Assembly: GCA_965240325.2 (NCBI GenBank)
Contig: OZ251247.1
Location: 1,114,869-1,178,868, forward strand
Source of the DNA: Rebecca billardiae RCC1528
Taxonomy: Eukaryota > Haptophyta
Length of the DNA: 64,000 nucleotides
Direction of reading: 5' to 3'
A program made the translations under genes and the position numbers. Shown here piece after piece: positions 14,703 through 24,617 of the stretch (position 1 is its first letter; each line of letters opens with the position of its first letter). The notes under the pieces are model-generated. The model did not search any database. It was not told the origin of the DNA and worked only from the letters and a program-made list of their open reading frames with translations.

Positions 14703-17700
14703 TCACAGCTCCAGCTTGCCAGCGTCCTTGCCGCTCTGCTCCCACGCCTCGCGCACCGCCTTCTTGCCTGCCTCGCTGAGGCCATTGAAACTGCGGGAGG
14801 CGCGCAGTGGGGGACGGGTGTCGGGCGCGCGGCTGGAGCGTGAGCAAGGGCAGAGCGCGTGCGCGCGGCGCATGCCCGTCCGAGCACGCGCGAGCGCGCC
14901 GCCTGCGCCGCTGCCACAGCGCCCCGCGGCCGCGCCGCCCGCCCGCCGCCGCGCGCGCGCCCGAGCCCGCCGACGCGGCCGCGCGCGCGGCGCACGCTCG
15001 GACATCACCGCGCGAGGGCGCGCGGCGCGCGCGCGCGCGGCGCGCCGCGCTCGTCGTGCGTCCGCAGCGCATGCCCCGGCTGGCGCCCACCCACCCACCC
15101 CCACCCCTCCGCGCCACCCCCGCGCCCGCCCCCGCGCGCGTGCACACGTACCTGAGGTCAAGCGACTGCAGGGAGCGGCTGTGGCGCACTGCTTCCGCGA
15201 TGGCGGTGGCGCCAGCGTCGCCGATCTGGTTGTAACTGCTGAAGGCGCGGCGGGAGGGGCGGGCACGCGGCGGGGGCGTGAGTGGGTGTCGAGCGCGCGC
15301 GCGCGCAGCGTGTGCCCGCCCGAGCACGCGCGAGCGCGCCGCACGCGCCGCTGGCACAGCGCCCCGCGGCCGCGCCGCCCGCCCGCCGCCGCGCGCGCGC
15401 CCGAGCCCGCCGACGGGCCGCGCGCGCGGCGCACGCTCGGACATCACCGCGCGAGGGCGCGCGGCGCGCGCGCGCGCGGCGCGCCGCGCTCGACGTGCGT
15501 CCGCAGCGCATGCCCCGGCTGGCGCCCACCCACCCAGCCCCGCCCCTCCGCGCCAACCCCGCACCCGCCCCCGCGCGCGTGCACACGTACTTGAGCCAGA
15601 GCGTCTGCAGGGAGCGGCTGTGGCGCACTGCTTCCGCGATGGCAGTGGCGCCAGCGGCGCCGATCTGGTTGCCACTGCGGGAGGCGCGGTGGGAGGAGCG
15701 GGCGCGCGGCGGGGGTGTGAGTGGGTGTCGAGCGCGCGCGCGCGATGCGTGCCCGCCCGAGCACGCGCGAGCGCGCCGCACGCGCCGCTGGCACAGCGCC
15801 CCGCGGCCGCGCCGCCCGCCCGCCGCCGCGCGCGCGCCCGAGCCCGCCGACGGGCCGCGCGCGCGGCGCACGCACGGACATCATCGCGCGAGGGCGCGCG
15901 GCGCGCGCGCGCGCGGCGCGCAGCGCTCGACGTGCGTCCGCAGCACATGCCCCAGCTGGCGCCCACCCACCCAGCCCCGCCCCTCCGCGCCAACCCCGCA
16001 CCCGCCCCCGCGCGCGTGCACACGTACGTGAGGTAGAGCGTCTGCAGGGAGCGGCTGTGGCGCACTGCTTTTGCGATGGCGGTGGCGCCAGCGGCGCCGA
16101 TCTGGTTGCCACTGCGGGAGGCGCGGCGGGAGGAGCGGGCGCGCGGCGGGGGCGTGAGTGGGTGTCGAGCACGCGCGCGCGATGCGTGCCCGCCCGAGCA
16201 CGCGCGAGCGCGCCGCACGCGCCGCTGGCACAGCGCCCCGCGGCCGCGCCGCCCGCCCGCCGCCGCGCGCGCGCCCGAGCCCGCCGACGGGCCGCGCGCG
16301 CGGCGCACGCTCGGACATCACCGCGCGAGGGCGCGCGGCGCGCGCGCGAGCGGCGCGCCGCGCTCGACGTGCGTCCACAGCGCATGCCCCGACTGGCGCC
16401 CACCCACCCACCCCCGCCTCTCCGCGCCACCCCCGCGCCCGCCCCCGCGCGCGTGCACACGTACTGGAGGCCAAGCGTCTGCAGGGAGCGGCTGTGGCGC
16501 ACTGCTTCCGCGATGGCAGTGGCGCCAGCGTCGCCGATCTCGTTGTAACTGCGGGAGGCGCGGCGGGAGGGGCGGGCGCGCGGCGGGGGCGTGAGTGGGT
16601 GTCGAGCGCGCGCGCGCGGCGCGTGCCCACCCGAGCACGCGCGAGCGCGCCGCACGCGCCGCTGGCACAGCGCCCCGCGGCCGCGCCGCCCGCCCGCCGC
16701 CGCGCGCGCGCCCGAGCCCGCCGCGGCAGGCGCCGCGTCGTCGCCACGCGCGCGCGCGCACACCTGAGTTCGAAGAACACTGGATCTGCCTTGAGCTGCA
16801 GCAAGCGCACGACGACGGCCTTGTGCACCACCCACGCGCAGCCCCACGCCCACGCGAGTGCCGCCAGCGCCGGCGCGCTCTGCGCCTGGCGCCACGCGGA
16901 CGGCCAGCGCAGCGCGGCCACCGCCAGCGCGGCCTCCGCGCAGCCGAGCAGGATGTGGGTGGGCGCCGTGCGCGCGAGCCACCCCGCCGAGCTCAGGTCG
17001 ACCATGCCGACGGCCGCGTACACGATGCCCGCCGTCCACGCCGCGCTCCGCCAGGCCGCCAGCTGCCCTCCGCGCTCGAGTGCACGAGTGACCTCGAGGT
17101 GGCCGCTGTAGCGCACGGAGGCGACCAGCGCGAGCGCCGCCGCCGCGAGCGCCGCCAGCAGCCAGCTGTGGAACGCGCAGGCGAAGAGGCCGTGCGTCAG
17201 CGCGCGGCACAGCACGGACGCTACCGTGCCCACGCGGCACGCCAGGTCGTCCAAACCCACCGCCCAGCCGACCACGGGCACGGTCACGCTCCACCACTGC
17301 ACGGCGGGCCGACCAGCAGCATCAACAGCCACGCTGCTGGTGGTGTACACGTACGTGTGGTGGCCAATCATCGAGGCGGAGAAGAGCAGCGAGGCGAGCG
17401 CCAGCGGCGTGGCGTGCCCGGCGCCGATGCGCAGCATCGCGTACCCCTGCAGGTACGTCTGCGGCGCGCTCTCCACCGTCGCCTCGAGCGCCTTTGCGTC
17501 GCGCAGCCGCGCTTCCTTGGCTTTGCGCCCCGACTCGTGAGCATCGGGCGGCAGCGCGGCCACCTCTGCCGCGGCGCGCGCGACTTGGAGCGTGGGCAGC
17601 GCGCCCGCGGCGGTGAAGACGAAGGCGAGGCCCGCCCACAGCCGGTGCGCGCACCGCCACCACTGCGACGCCAGCAGCGCGTCTGTGAACAGGTCGAACG

Positions 17701-18256
17701 CGGACATGGCCGCCGAGAAGAGGCTCTTCGCCGTGGACGCGGCCGCATCCGGGCTCTTCCACGCGCGCAGCAGCAGCAGCGCGGCGACGGCGAGGACGAG
17801 GATGGACGCGTCCAACACAAAAGCCCAGCGCGCAGCGTGCTCGACCGTCGAGCCCGGCGCCATGAGCCACTGCCAGTCCTGCCGCCCCACGCGCGCGAGG
17901 CAGCGCGCATCCTCGGGCACGTCCGCCGTCCCTCGCTGCTGCAGCCGGCTGAGCGAGCCCTTGATGTGGTGCCGCCAGTGGTACGCTGCGCTGGTGAGGA
18001 GGACAGTGCCGCACGCGGCGCCGACGACGAGCAGCCACCGCCCCGCGCCCCAGCCCGCGAGCCGCTCGCGCACCCCCCGCCGCGCGCCGTCGTCGCCGCC
18101 CGCGGCCGCGTCGCTCGGCTCGGCGCCATCTTGGACGAGCGTGGCGCGGGCATCGGGCGGTGCCTCGGGCGCGCCGTCGTCGCCACGCTCCTCCTCGTCA
18201 CTGGAGCGCACGCCGGCTTGCGTGCCGCAGGGGTTCTTGCCGCAGAAGAGCCACAT
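14703..18256 (-). CDS. XK-related (XKR) membrane protein fused to leucine-rich repeats
   Basis: The first exon, 18256-16764, encodes about 497 aa: a hydrophilic acidic N-terminus, a membrane segment (WLLVVGAACGTVLLTSAAYH), then a multi-pass region with XKR hallmarks, DLFTDALLASQWW and TVESAPQTYLQGYAML. Known XKR proteins are plasma-membrane proteins, several of them caspase-activated phospholipid scramblases. Its last codon is split and continues into four symmetric 84-nt exons (16548-16465, 16111-16028, 15674-15591, 15235-15152), each one ribonuclease-inhibitor-type LRR (NQIGAAGATAIAEAVRHSRS), and a final exon 14790-14703 (FNGLSEAGKKAVREAW...LEL, stop). The sum is 1917 nt, 638 aa, in phase. 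The start MWLFCGKNPCG is the ATG nearest the conserved part; the frame is open to 18610, so an earlier start is possible. The fusion is unusual; I know no XKR protein with LRRs. Confidence 0.82.
14791..16763 (-). repeat. Tandem exon-intron amplification of LRR units (about 437-445 bp each)
   Basis: Introns 14791-15151, 15236-15590, 15675-16027 and 16112-16464 (361, 355, 353 and 353 nt) are near copies of each other, as are the 84-nt LRR exons between them. The fifth intron (16549-16763, 215 nt) matches the same repeat over most of its length. Similarity in introns as well as exons indicates recent unequal duplication. Confidence 0.9.
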
Positions 18257-19700
18257 GCTCGGGCGTAAGGGGGAGCGCGCGTGATTCCGATGGCGGCGGC
18301 CCCTGGCAAATGATGAGCCTGCGATCGGCCACGAGCTCGTTCGAGGCTCGAGCGCGTTCATTGATGACTTGTGAGAAGCCTTGGGCGTCTGGGACGCAAC
18401 AATGACATCATATTCTGGCGCCCAAATCGGATGCCAGTTTTCATAAGCAGGTGCGATTCCCCAGTGAGTATTATGAGTACCAGGCGATCGAAATATGCAG
18501 CTTGACTGTTCGCGTTGACAGGTACTCCACCAATTTGCATAGTACAGTTTACTAAGGATAAGAGACGCACATGTACAGCTCAGGCAGGCGAGTAGTAGTA
18601 TTGGGGTCAATTCAAATTCCCCTTTATAATGGGCTCCGGGTGATCAGACTGGCGGGGTAATGGCATACAGTTTAATTAACGGTAAACGGTCTGACGATCC
18701 GCTTTATGAGAGGTAGTACAATGTTGAGGGCGACCGCCCGTACTCGGCGTCCGGTGTGCGCCCTCGGCGAACACGCGCGCGGGCGCGGGCGGCGCGCACG
18801 CGCCACCGCCGCCGCCGCCGCCACCCGCCGCGGAGGCGGCGAGGCGCGGCGCCGCGCTCGGCTCGGCCGGCAGCCACGTCGCGCCGGGCGCGCAGCCCCA
18901 GCAGCAGCCCGGCCGTGTCGCGCCACCACGCGCATCGCCGCGGTGAGGCTCGTCTGCAAGCGGGCTGCGCGCGTGTGGCGCGCGCGGGCGCACGGGACGG
19001 GGCGGGCGGGACGAGGCGGGCGGCGTGTCGGGCGGTTGTGGCCGATACATACCCCCATATTGCGGTGCGATGTACGCTAGTTTGTGCGCGCAGTGAGCAG
19101 CAGGGCGTTACCGTCTCGCGGGCGGCGGCGACCCTCGTGGCGAGGCGGCTCGTAGGCCGACGAGCATGAGCGCCCGATGGTGGGTCGCCACGGCTGTGGC
19201 GCACGACGCTATGGTATGTACTGCAATACTACCTCCGAGGCGCCTCGTCTGGCTGCGGGACGTCGTCCGCACACGCTGGCCAGGTCGCGCGCGCTTCTCG
19301 TGCAGCGTCTTCGACCGCGCGTTGTTTTGAACATCGGGAGTGCTGACGATGCCGCGCACACTATCGTAGTAGTCGCATCGTCAACAAGGTCGCCGCTGCG
19401 AACACTGCGCGCCAGCGACGATATGGCGCGCGTCGCGTGTTATTATCGTCGTCAAGCCGCGGCGCAGCAGCAACGACTACGTACGACTGCTCGTCATGCT
19501 GCTCGCTCGAACCGACGCTGGCGACTCACGCGGACACGGGTCACTCACGGAGCCCGTGATTGGGCCCGTGAAGACGCGACCGTTACGACGCGCGTGGGCC
19601 GCGCGGGACTTAGCTACTGCTACTCAGCACGGGAACGGCTACCAGGGCGGCCGCGGCCGTGCCGCGGACTCACGGCGGGGCACTACTACTAGGCCGCCCA
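18257..19700. other. Intergenic region between the XKR-LRR and methyltransferase genes
   Basis: No gene supported. The part 18400-18720 is AT-richer than its surroundings and likely includes the upstream region of the XKR-LRR gene. The part 18730-19040 is a duplicated block (separate entry). The rest (19050-19700) holds only short frames. Confidence 0.5.
18730..19040. repeat. Block duplicated, inverted, at about 58985-59300
   Basis: Reverse-complemented, this stretch matches 58985-59300 closely, from CCGCCCGCCTCGTCCCGCC through GGCCGGGCTGCTGCT to GACGCCGRGTACGG. Small indels between the copies (for example GTGGTGGCGCG against GTGCGCGCG) shift the reading frame, so a conserved protein is not supported. 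Confidence 0.85.
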
Positions 19701-21086
19701 TCAGAGCAATCTTGCAGGCGGAGTAGCGGCGGACGCACGTCGTCGAGCAGATCGGCGCGCGGCGGCGGCGCCGGCGCCGCCGCACACCTCCGCCTCGGCG
19801 CGGCGCCCCGGGCAGTGCGTGGAGACGAACGCCCTGCACGCGTGCGCCTCGTGCACAAAGGCGTGCTCGGCGCAGCGCCAGCCGCCGCAGCCCCAGCCGT
19901 TGCGCTCCTTGTGGAACGCGCGCAGCCGCGCGCCGTCCGCCCCGCGCCAGAGCGCGCTCGCGTTGCGCAGCGCGCGCGCGTACTTGGGGCGGCCGTAGAT
20001 GCCCGCCTCCCACTGCATGTGCAGCTCCACGAGCAGCTGGCCGACGCGCAGCCGGCCGTCGCGGATGGCGCGCAGCACGGGCGGCAGCGCGCGCCACTCG
20101 CACCCCTCGCAGGCCACCTTGAGCACGTCGAGCACGCGGCCGCTGTGCCCGAGCGCGCGCATCATCGACTGCAGCGTGCGCATAGGCCCGCCCTCCGCCT
20201 CGGCCACTCCGGGCTCTAGGCCGCGCCGCGCGCCCACGGGCGCGGCAGGCGCGGCACCGGCGGAAGCGGACCGCGCGGCACTGCCGCTGCCGCCGCCACC
20301 GCCGCCACCACCCGCCCGCGCCGCTGCCGCCGCCACGCCACCGCCCGCCCGCGCCGCCGCCGCCGCGGCCGCGCGCGCCTCTGCCCGGCGCGCCTCCGCC
20401 GCCTCCTCCGCGTCTGCGCCGTCGCGGTCGCTCAGCCCGAGCGGGTGGAAGGCGGCGACGGCGGCGCCGCTGAAGCTGAGCCCGCGGCGCGCGAGCGTGC
20501 GGTCGAACGTGTGCACCTCGCACGGCGTGCGGCTGCGCACCGCCGCCTCGAACGTCCAGTCGTCGTCGCTGCCCACGCTGTACACCAGGCAGGGCGCGCG
20601 CAGCCTGTCCACGGCGCACACACACTTGGGGCCGTCGCCGTACGCGAAGTACGGCGGGTCGAGCTGCTGGAAGACGGGGCCGCCGAGGCGCTCCTCCGAC
20701 TCGCACGCCCACTCGGGCTCGATAAAGTCGAACACCGACGACTGCTTCGCCCCCGCGTGCAGCTCGTGCTCGCCGTGCAGCAGCGACAGAGCCGAGCGGC
20801 GCGCGCGGCGCGCGCGCGCCGCGCGCGCCTGCTTGGCGCGCCACAGCACCGCGCACGGCGAGGGCGTGTCGCCGACGTCCGGGACGCCCGCGACGTCGCC
20901 GAGCGCACGCGGCGGCTCGGCGGTCAGCGTGCGAGGGCGCAACCCCCATCGTGCGGCCCGCCGCCGGCCACTCCGCCCACTCGTCGTCTCGTGGCGGCGG
21001 CCGCTGCGGCCGGACCGGACCGCCTTTCCGTTTGGGCAGCACCGCACCGGGTGGCGGCAAAGCTCGACGCCGACGGACGCCGGCAT
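19701..21086 (-). CDS. METTL24-like (Methyltransf_22) domain protein
   Basis: One open frame of 461 aa. The C-terminal 300 residues show the family layout: CLVYSVGSDDDWTFEAAV, PCEVHTFDRTLARRG, an inserted Ala/Gly-rich stretch, then GRVLDVLKVACEGCEWRALP, VGQLLVELHMQWE, and LRAFHKERNGWGCGGWRCAE near the end. Animal METTL24-type proteins have a predicted SAM-methyltransferase fold of unknown substrate. The usual Asp after LK is Ala here (KVACEG), though DVLK and the acidic EG are kept. The start is uncertain: the only in-frame ATG before the domain (21086) overlaps the ATG of the divergent gene at 21085, and no signal anchor is seen, so an upstream exon may exist. Confidence 0.78.
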   Translation of the reverse strand: MPASVGVELCRHPVRCCPNGKAVRSGRSGRRHETTSGRSGRRRAARWGLRPRTLTAEPPRALGDVAGVPDVGDTPSPCAVLWRAKQARAARARRARRSALSLLHGEHELHAGAKQSSVFDFIEPEWACESEERLGGPVFQQLDPPYFAYGDGPKCVCAVDRLRAPCLVYSVGSDDDWTFEAAVRSRTPCEVHTFDRTLARRGLSFSGAAVAAFHPLGLSDRDGADAEEAAEARRAEARAAAAAAARAGGGVAAAAARAGGGGGGGGSGSAARSASAGAAPAAPVGARRGLEPGVAEAEGGPMRTLQSMMRALGHSGRVLDVLKVACEGCEWRALPPVLRAIRDGRLRVGQLLVELHMQWEAGIYGRPKYARALRNASALWRGADGARLRAFHKERNGWGCGGWRCAEHAFVHEAHACRAFVSTHCPGRRAEAEVCGGAGAAAARRSARRRASAATPPARLL

Positions 21087-21612
21087 GTCGTCGCCGTTCC
21101 CGCTGCCACCGTCGGTGGTGCTCGCCTGCGCGCGCGCGGCGGCGGCGATCTTCGGGCTGACGGCCCTCCTGCAGGTCGCCATCGCGTCCGGCGTGCCCCT
21201 CGGACGCGTCACCTACGGCGGCCGCCACTACGACCCGCGCACGGGCCGCTCGCCGTGGGCGCTGCGCGTGCCCGCCGCCCTCTTCGTGCCCGTGATGCTC
21301 GCGCTCGCGCTCGGCGTGTACAGCAAGGGCGTGGCGCTGCGCGACGGGGTGCGGAGCCCGGCGCTCACCGCCGCGACGTGGGCCGGCGCGCTGCTCATGG
21401 CGCTCAGCTTCGCCGCCAACCTGCTCGCCGCCACCTGGCTCGAGCGGCTGTGCGGCGGCTCGCTCGCGCTGCTCGGCGCGCTGTGCTGCGCGCTCGTCGG
21501 CGCCGCCGGGAGCCCGCGTGGCGCGGCGGATTCGGACGGCGATGGCGGTGGGATTCGGCAGGGCGGCGTGTCGCGCGCAGAGCCCAAGGCGGATGCCGCC
21601 GAGCTCTTGTAA
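21085..21612 (+). CDS. Small four-helix membrane protein, bacterial-like family
   Basis: 175 aa from ATG at 21085 (MSSPFPLPPSVVLACARAAA) to TAA. Four hydrophobic segments are visible: about residues 8-33, 57-78, 92-112 and 118-135. The first is followed by ASGVPLGRVTYGGRHYDP, resembling a family of small bacterial integral membrane proteins with a GAPWGxxAYGG-type motif and unknown function. The C-terminal 40 residues are hydrophilic. It is divergent from, and overlaps by two bases, the putative start of the METTL24-like gene. No intron is needed. Confidence 0.72.
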   Translation: MSSPFPLPPSVVLACARAAAAIFGLTALLQVAIASGVPLGRVTYGGRHYDPRTGRSPWALRVPAALFVPVMLALALGVYSKGVALRDGVRSPALTAATWAGALLMALSFAANLLAATWLERLCGGSLALLGALCCALVGAAGSPRGAADSDGDGGGIRQGGVSRAEPKADAAELL

Positions 21613-21734
21613 CGCGGGGCCGCGCAACTCACTGCAAGGCGACACTTTGCGGGCCCGTGCTGACAGTGCCACGCGCCACAGACAGTGCTTCCACACAGCA
21701 GCGCAGCAGCACACAGCAGCGGGCGGTGCGCACC

Positions 21735-22246
21735 CACCTCGCCCACGCGGCCGCGTAGTCGGCCGCGAGCTCGAGCGCGGTCGCCTCCGCGTCCACCGGC
21801 TCGAGCGAGCCCCCCGCCGCCGCATCCTCAACACCGCCCCCCCCCGCCCTCCGCGCCCTCCGCGCCGCCGCCCCCCGCGTGTGCGTGTGCGCCGAGCAGC
21901 GCGCCGATCGCCGCGTACGGACAGCGCTCCACGAGCAGGGCGCGCGCGGGGCGCCACGCGCTGCACTCAACGAGGTGGCGGCTGCGGGGGCGCGTGGCGC
22001 GCGGGGTGTGGGTGTCCGGGCGGAGGGGCACGCGCGCGCTCGGTTGGCAGGCGGCCGCGCGCTGCTGAGCTGCCGCAGCCGCGCGAGGCGCGGCGCGGCT
22101 GAGGCAGAGGCGGCGGCGCGGCGCGCTCGCGCGGCTCGCCTGATGGCTGCGTGCGCGGTGCCGTGCGGCGCGAGGGCCTCGGACTGCGCGCCGTGCCACT
22201 GGATGTTGCGCGCCGAGCGCGGCTGCACCGGCGGCAGCTCCGCCCA

Positions 22247-22279
<33 letters not shown>

Positions 22280-22433
22280 CAGCCCGCGCGGCGCCGCGTG
22301 CGTGAGTGCGCGCGCCCTGTTGGCGCCCGCCCAGTGGCGCAGCACCGCGTGCGGCGTGGCGGTGGACTCCGCGACGATGGCGAGCGCGCGGTGCTCGCAC
22401 CCGCGCGTCCGCCCGCCCTGCCGCCCCGCGATG
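21735..22433 (-). other. Unrecognised minus-strand coding-like segments fused to the first RCC1 gene
   Basis: After RCC1-type sequence ends at about 22434 (VRIAG) the same frame continues with unrelated sequence: GCEHRALAIVAESTATPHA and VLRHWAGANRA. Further exon-like pieces follow: IQWHGAQSEALAPHGTAHA, and, after a possible acceptor near 21985, VECSAWRPARALLVERCPYA and ALELAADYAAAWARW with a GTGGGT donor at about 21735. I recognise no family. It may be the end of another minus-strand gene into which the RCC1 array recombined. Confidence 0.4.
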
Positions 22434-24419
22434 CGCACCATCGGCGCATGCCGAGCACCGTCGCCCTCTCCGGATGCTGCCGGCGGCGGCCCCACCTTGC
22501 GGCCGACGGCGGCAGAGCCATGGCCGCACGCGTGCACGCGGCCGTCGGCCGTCACGTACAGCGCGTGGCTGTGCGAGAGCGCACACGCGGCCACGCGCTG
22601 CCCGCCCAGCAGCGCCACGCGCACCGGCACGCTGGCGTCTGCCGACGCTGGGCGACCGAGCTGCGCGCACCAGTTGTTCCCGAACGTGTGCACGCTGCCG
22701 TCTACGCCCAGCACCGCGCTGCCATGAGGCCCAGCGCTGGCACTCACAGCGCGCACGCCGCCGAGTGCGGTGATGGGCGTAGGCAGGAGCTGCCCGCGTG
22801 TAGAGCCATGGCCGAGCTGTCCGGAAGAGCCCCGCCCGAACGAGTGCACACGCCCCACCGTGTCCACCACCAGGCTGTGCTGTAAGCCAGCGCTCACGTG
22901 CACGGTGCGCACGCCCACGAGCGCCTCGACGCGCCTCGGCGTGTGCTGATCCTGCTCGTCGCCGTGGCCGAGCTGGCCGCAGTAGCCGTGGCCGCACGAG
23001 TAGACGGCGCCACTGATGGAGAGCAGCAGCGTGTGGTACATGCCCGCGGCGATGCCACCAACGCGCACGCCGCCCAGCGCCTCGATGCGCGTCGGCTCCC
23101 ACCGGTCCTTCGTGTCGCCGTGTCCGCAAGGCTGGGCGTGTGTGACGCGTCATGACGTGACGTAACGTCATGACGTCATGACGTGACGCGAGGAATGGCG
23201 TAACGTGACGCCCGGACAGCGCTCTGCCCACGCCTGGCACACCCGGACCGTCACAGTAGTGCCACAGGCGGCTACGCGCGCGCGCGCCACGGCCGGGCGG
23301 CGCGCCGCGCAGTGCTTGGACGGGCAGCGGTGCAGCGCCCACGGCGATAGCTCGTGGATCCTCCAGCTCCACGGCCACATGGGTGCGGGAGCGGGGGCCC
23401 TCGCCTTTGGGCGACGAGCCCACTGCTGTGCCGCACTGACTAACTAGATACGGGAAGGGAACCCCGAATTAAGGCCCGAAACGTCATAACTCGTTTTAAT
23501 ATCATCAATATTACAAGAATACATACGTAACGGACGAAACGGTACCCGCCAAAAGACGTGTTGCTATGACGCGTAAATTACGCGTAAAACGCGTTACGTC
23601 ATGACGTGACGCTGGAAATGGGCGTCATGACGCGTCATAGCCCACCCCTGCGTGTCCGAGCTGGCCGCACTCGTTGAGGCCCAAGCTGTACGCGCAGCCT
23701 GCGGCCGCAGTGAGCGCGAGGCTGTGGTAGGCGCCGGCGGCGATGCCCACGACCGGCTCGCAATGGAACCCCTCAATCTGGGCGAAAGCGGACCGAGCCT
23801 TTCCGTCGCCTGGCCCCAGCTGCCCGCACGCGTTCTTGCCGCAGCCATACACGGCGCCGGCCTCGCTCAGCGCGAGCAGGTGGGCTTCGCCAGCCGCCAC
23901 CGCGACCACGCGCACCGCAGAGAGCGAGGCGACGTGCGTCGGCGTGTGCATCGGCTCGATGCGATCGTCACCGTGCCCCAGCGCACAAGGCGCGCGAGGA
24001 GGGCGCCACGGCCGCTCTTCCACGCCGCACGTGTGCAGCCCGCCCTCCGCGTCCACGAACGCGCTCACCGCTTCGAAATCCCCGTAAAGGGCACTGTAGC
24101 CACCACAAGCCACCACCTGCGCGTGCGCACGCGCGAGCTGGAGGACGTGCTCGCGCGCAAGTAGCTCATCCGTCCACGTGCACGACGACGCGGGCAGCGC
24201 CTCGGGCAGCGCGTGCTCGTGGCCGCGCGCGCGCGCGCGCTCGCGCAGCACACGCTCGACCGGTGCGCTGGCGCGGCCGGGCGCGCCGCGGAAGAGGCGC
24301 GAGGCGGCGTTGGCGCTCGCGAGATCTTGCGCGGCGGGGAGCCAGGCGAGGATGCGCTCGATCAGCTCCGGCGCCACGTCGGCGAGCGTGAGCCGCGGCA
24401 ATGCAGCGGCGCTTGCCAT
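22434..24419 (-). pseudogene. F-box/RCC1 gene, minus subtype, pair 1, split by a hAT-like insertion
   Basis: The start MASAAALPRLTLADVAPELI at 24419 and the F-box-like segment match the other minus-subtype genes. RCC1 blades run to QLGHA at about 23650, where a 524-bp element (23127-23650) interrupts the gene; homology resumes at 23118 with GDTKDRWEPTRIEALGGVRV and continues to VRIAG. The two halves are colinear and in the same frame apart from the insertion. One Ala codon is added at LALTAAAGCAYS and the usual Trp is Leu (YSLGLN). The C-terminus differs from the other six copies, running into unrelated sequence. With the element in place a full protein could form only if it were spliced out. 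Confidence 0.85.
23127..23650. mobile_element. Non-autonomous hAT-like DNA transposon, 524 bp, 8-bp target duplication
   Basis: CGTGTCCG flanks both sides (23119-23126 and 23651-23658), and this octamer is part of the RCC1 coding sequence. The ends are imperfect inverted repeats, CAAGGCTGGGC at the left and CAGGGGTGGGC when the right end is read inward. CAGGGGTGGGC-type ends with 8-bp duplications are typical of hAT elements. Subterminal regions are full of CGTCATGACG and TGACGCG palindromes, and the interior is AT-richer than the host gene. No transposase is encoded. Confidence 0.9.
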
Positions 24420-24617
24420 CTCGACCGCCGTCCCTCCGCCACCGTCGCTCACGCCTTGGCTTGGCCGCCACCCCACTGGAGCGGCGCGGCTGCCCCACTG
24501 GCCGTGGCCATTCACTGGCCAAACGGTCTTCGTCCGTCCAGTTGAACACCCCGGACCGAGCAGGCCCGCCGCCGAGGCGGAGGGAGCCACCGCGCGCGAG
24601 AGAAGCGCCGCCGCGTG
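24420..24617. promoter_or_regulatory. Divergent promoter of RCC1 pair 1
   Basis: 198 bases between the two ATGs. It contains the block ACGGTCTTCGTCCGTCCAG shared with pairs 2, 4, 5, 6 and 7, and GGCTTGGCCGCCACCCCACTGG. It has extra bases near CTGGCCGTGGCCATTCACTGG compared with the other pairs. Confidence 0.6.
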
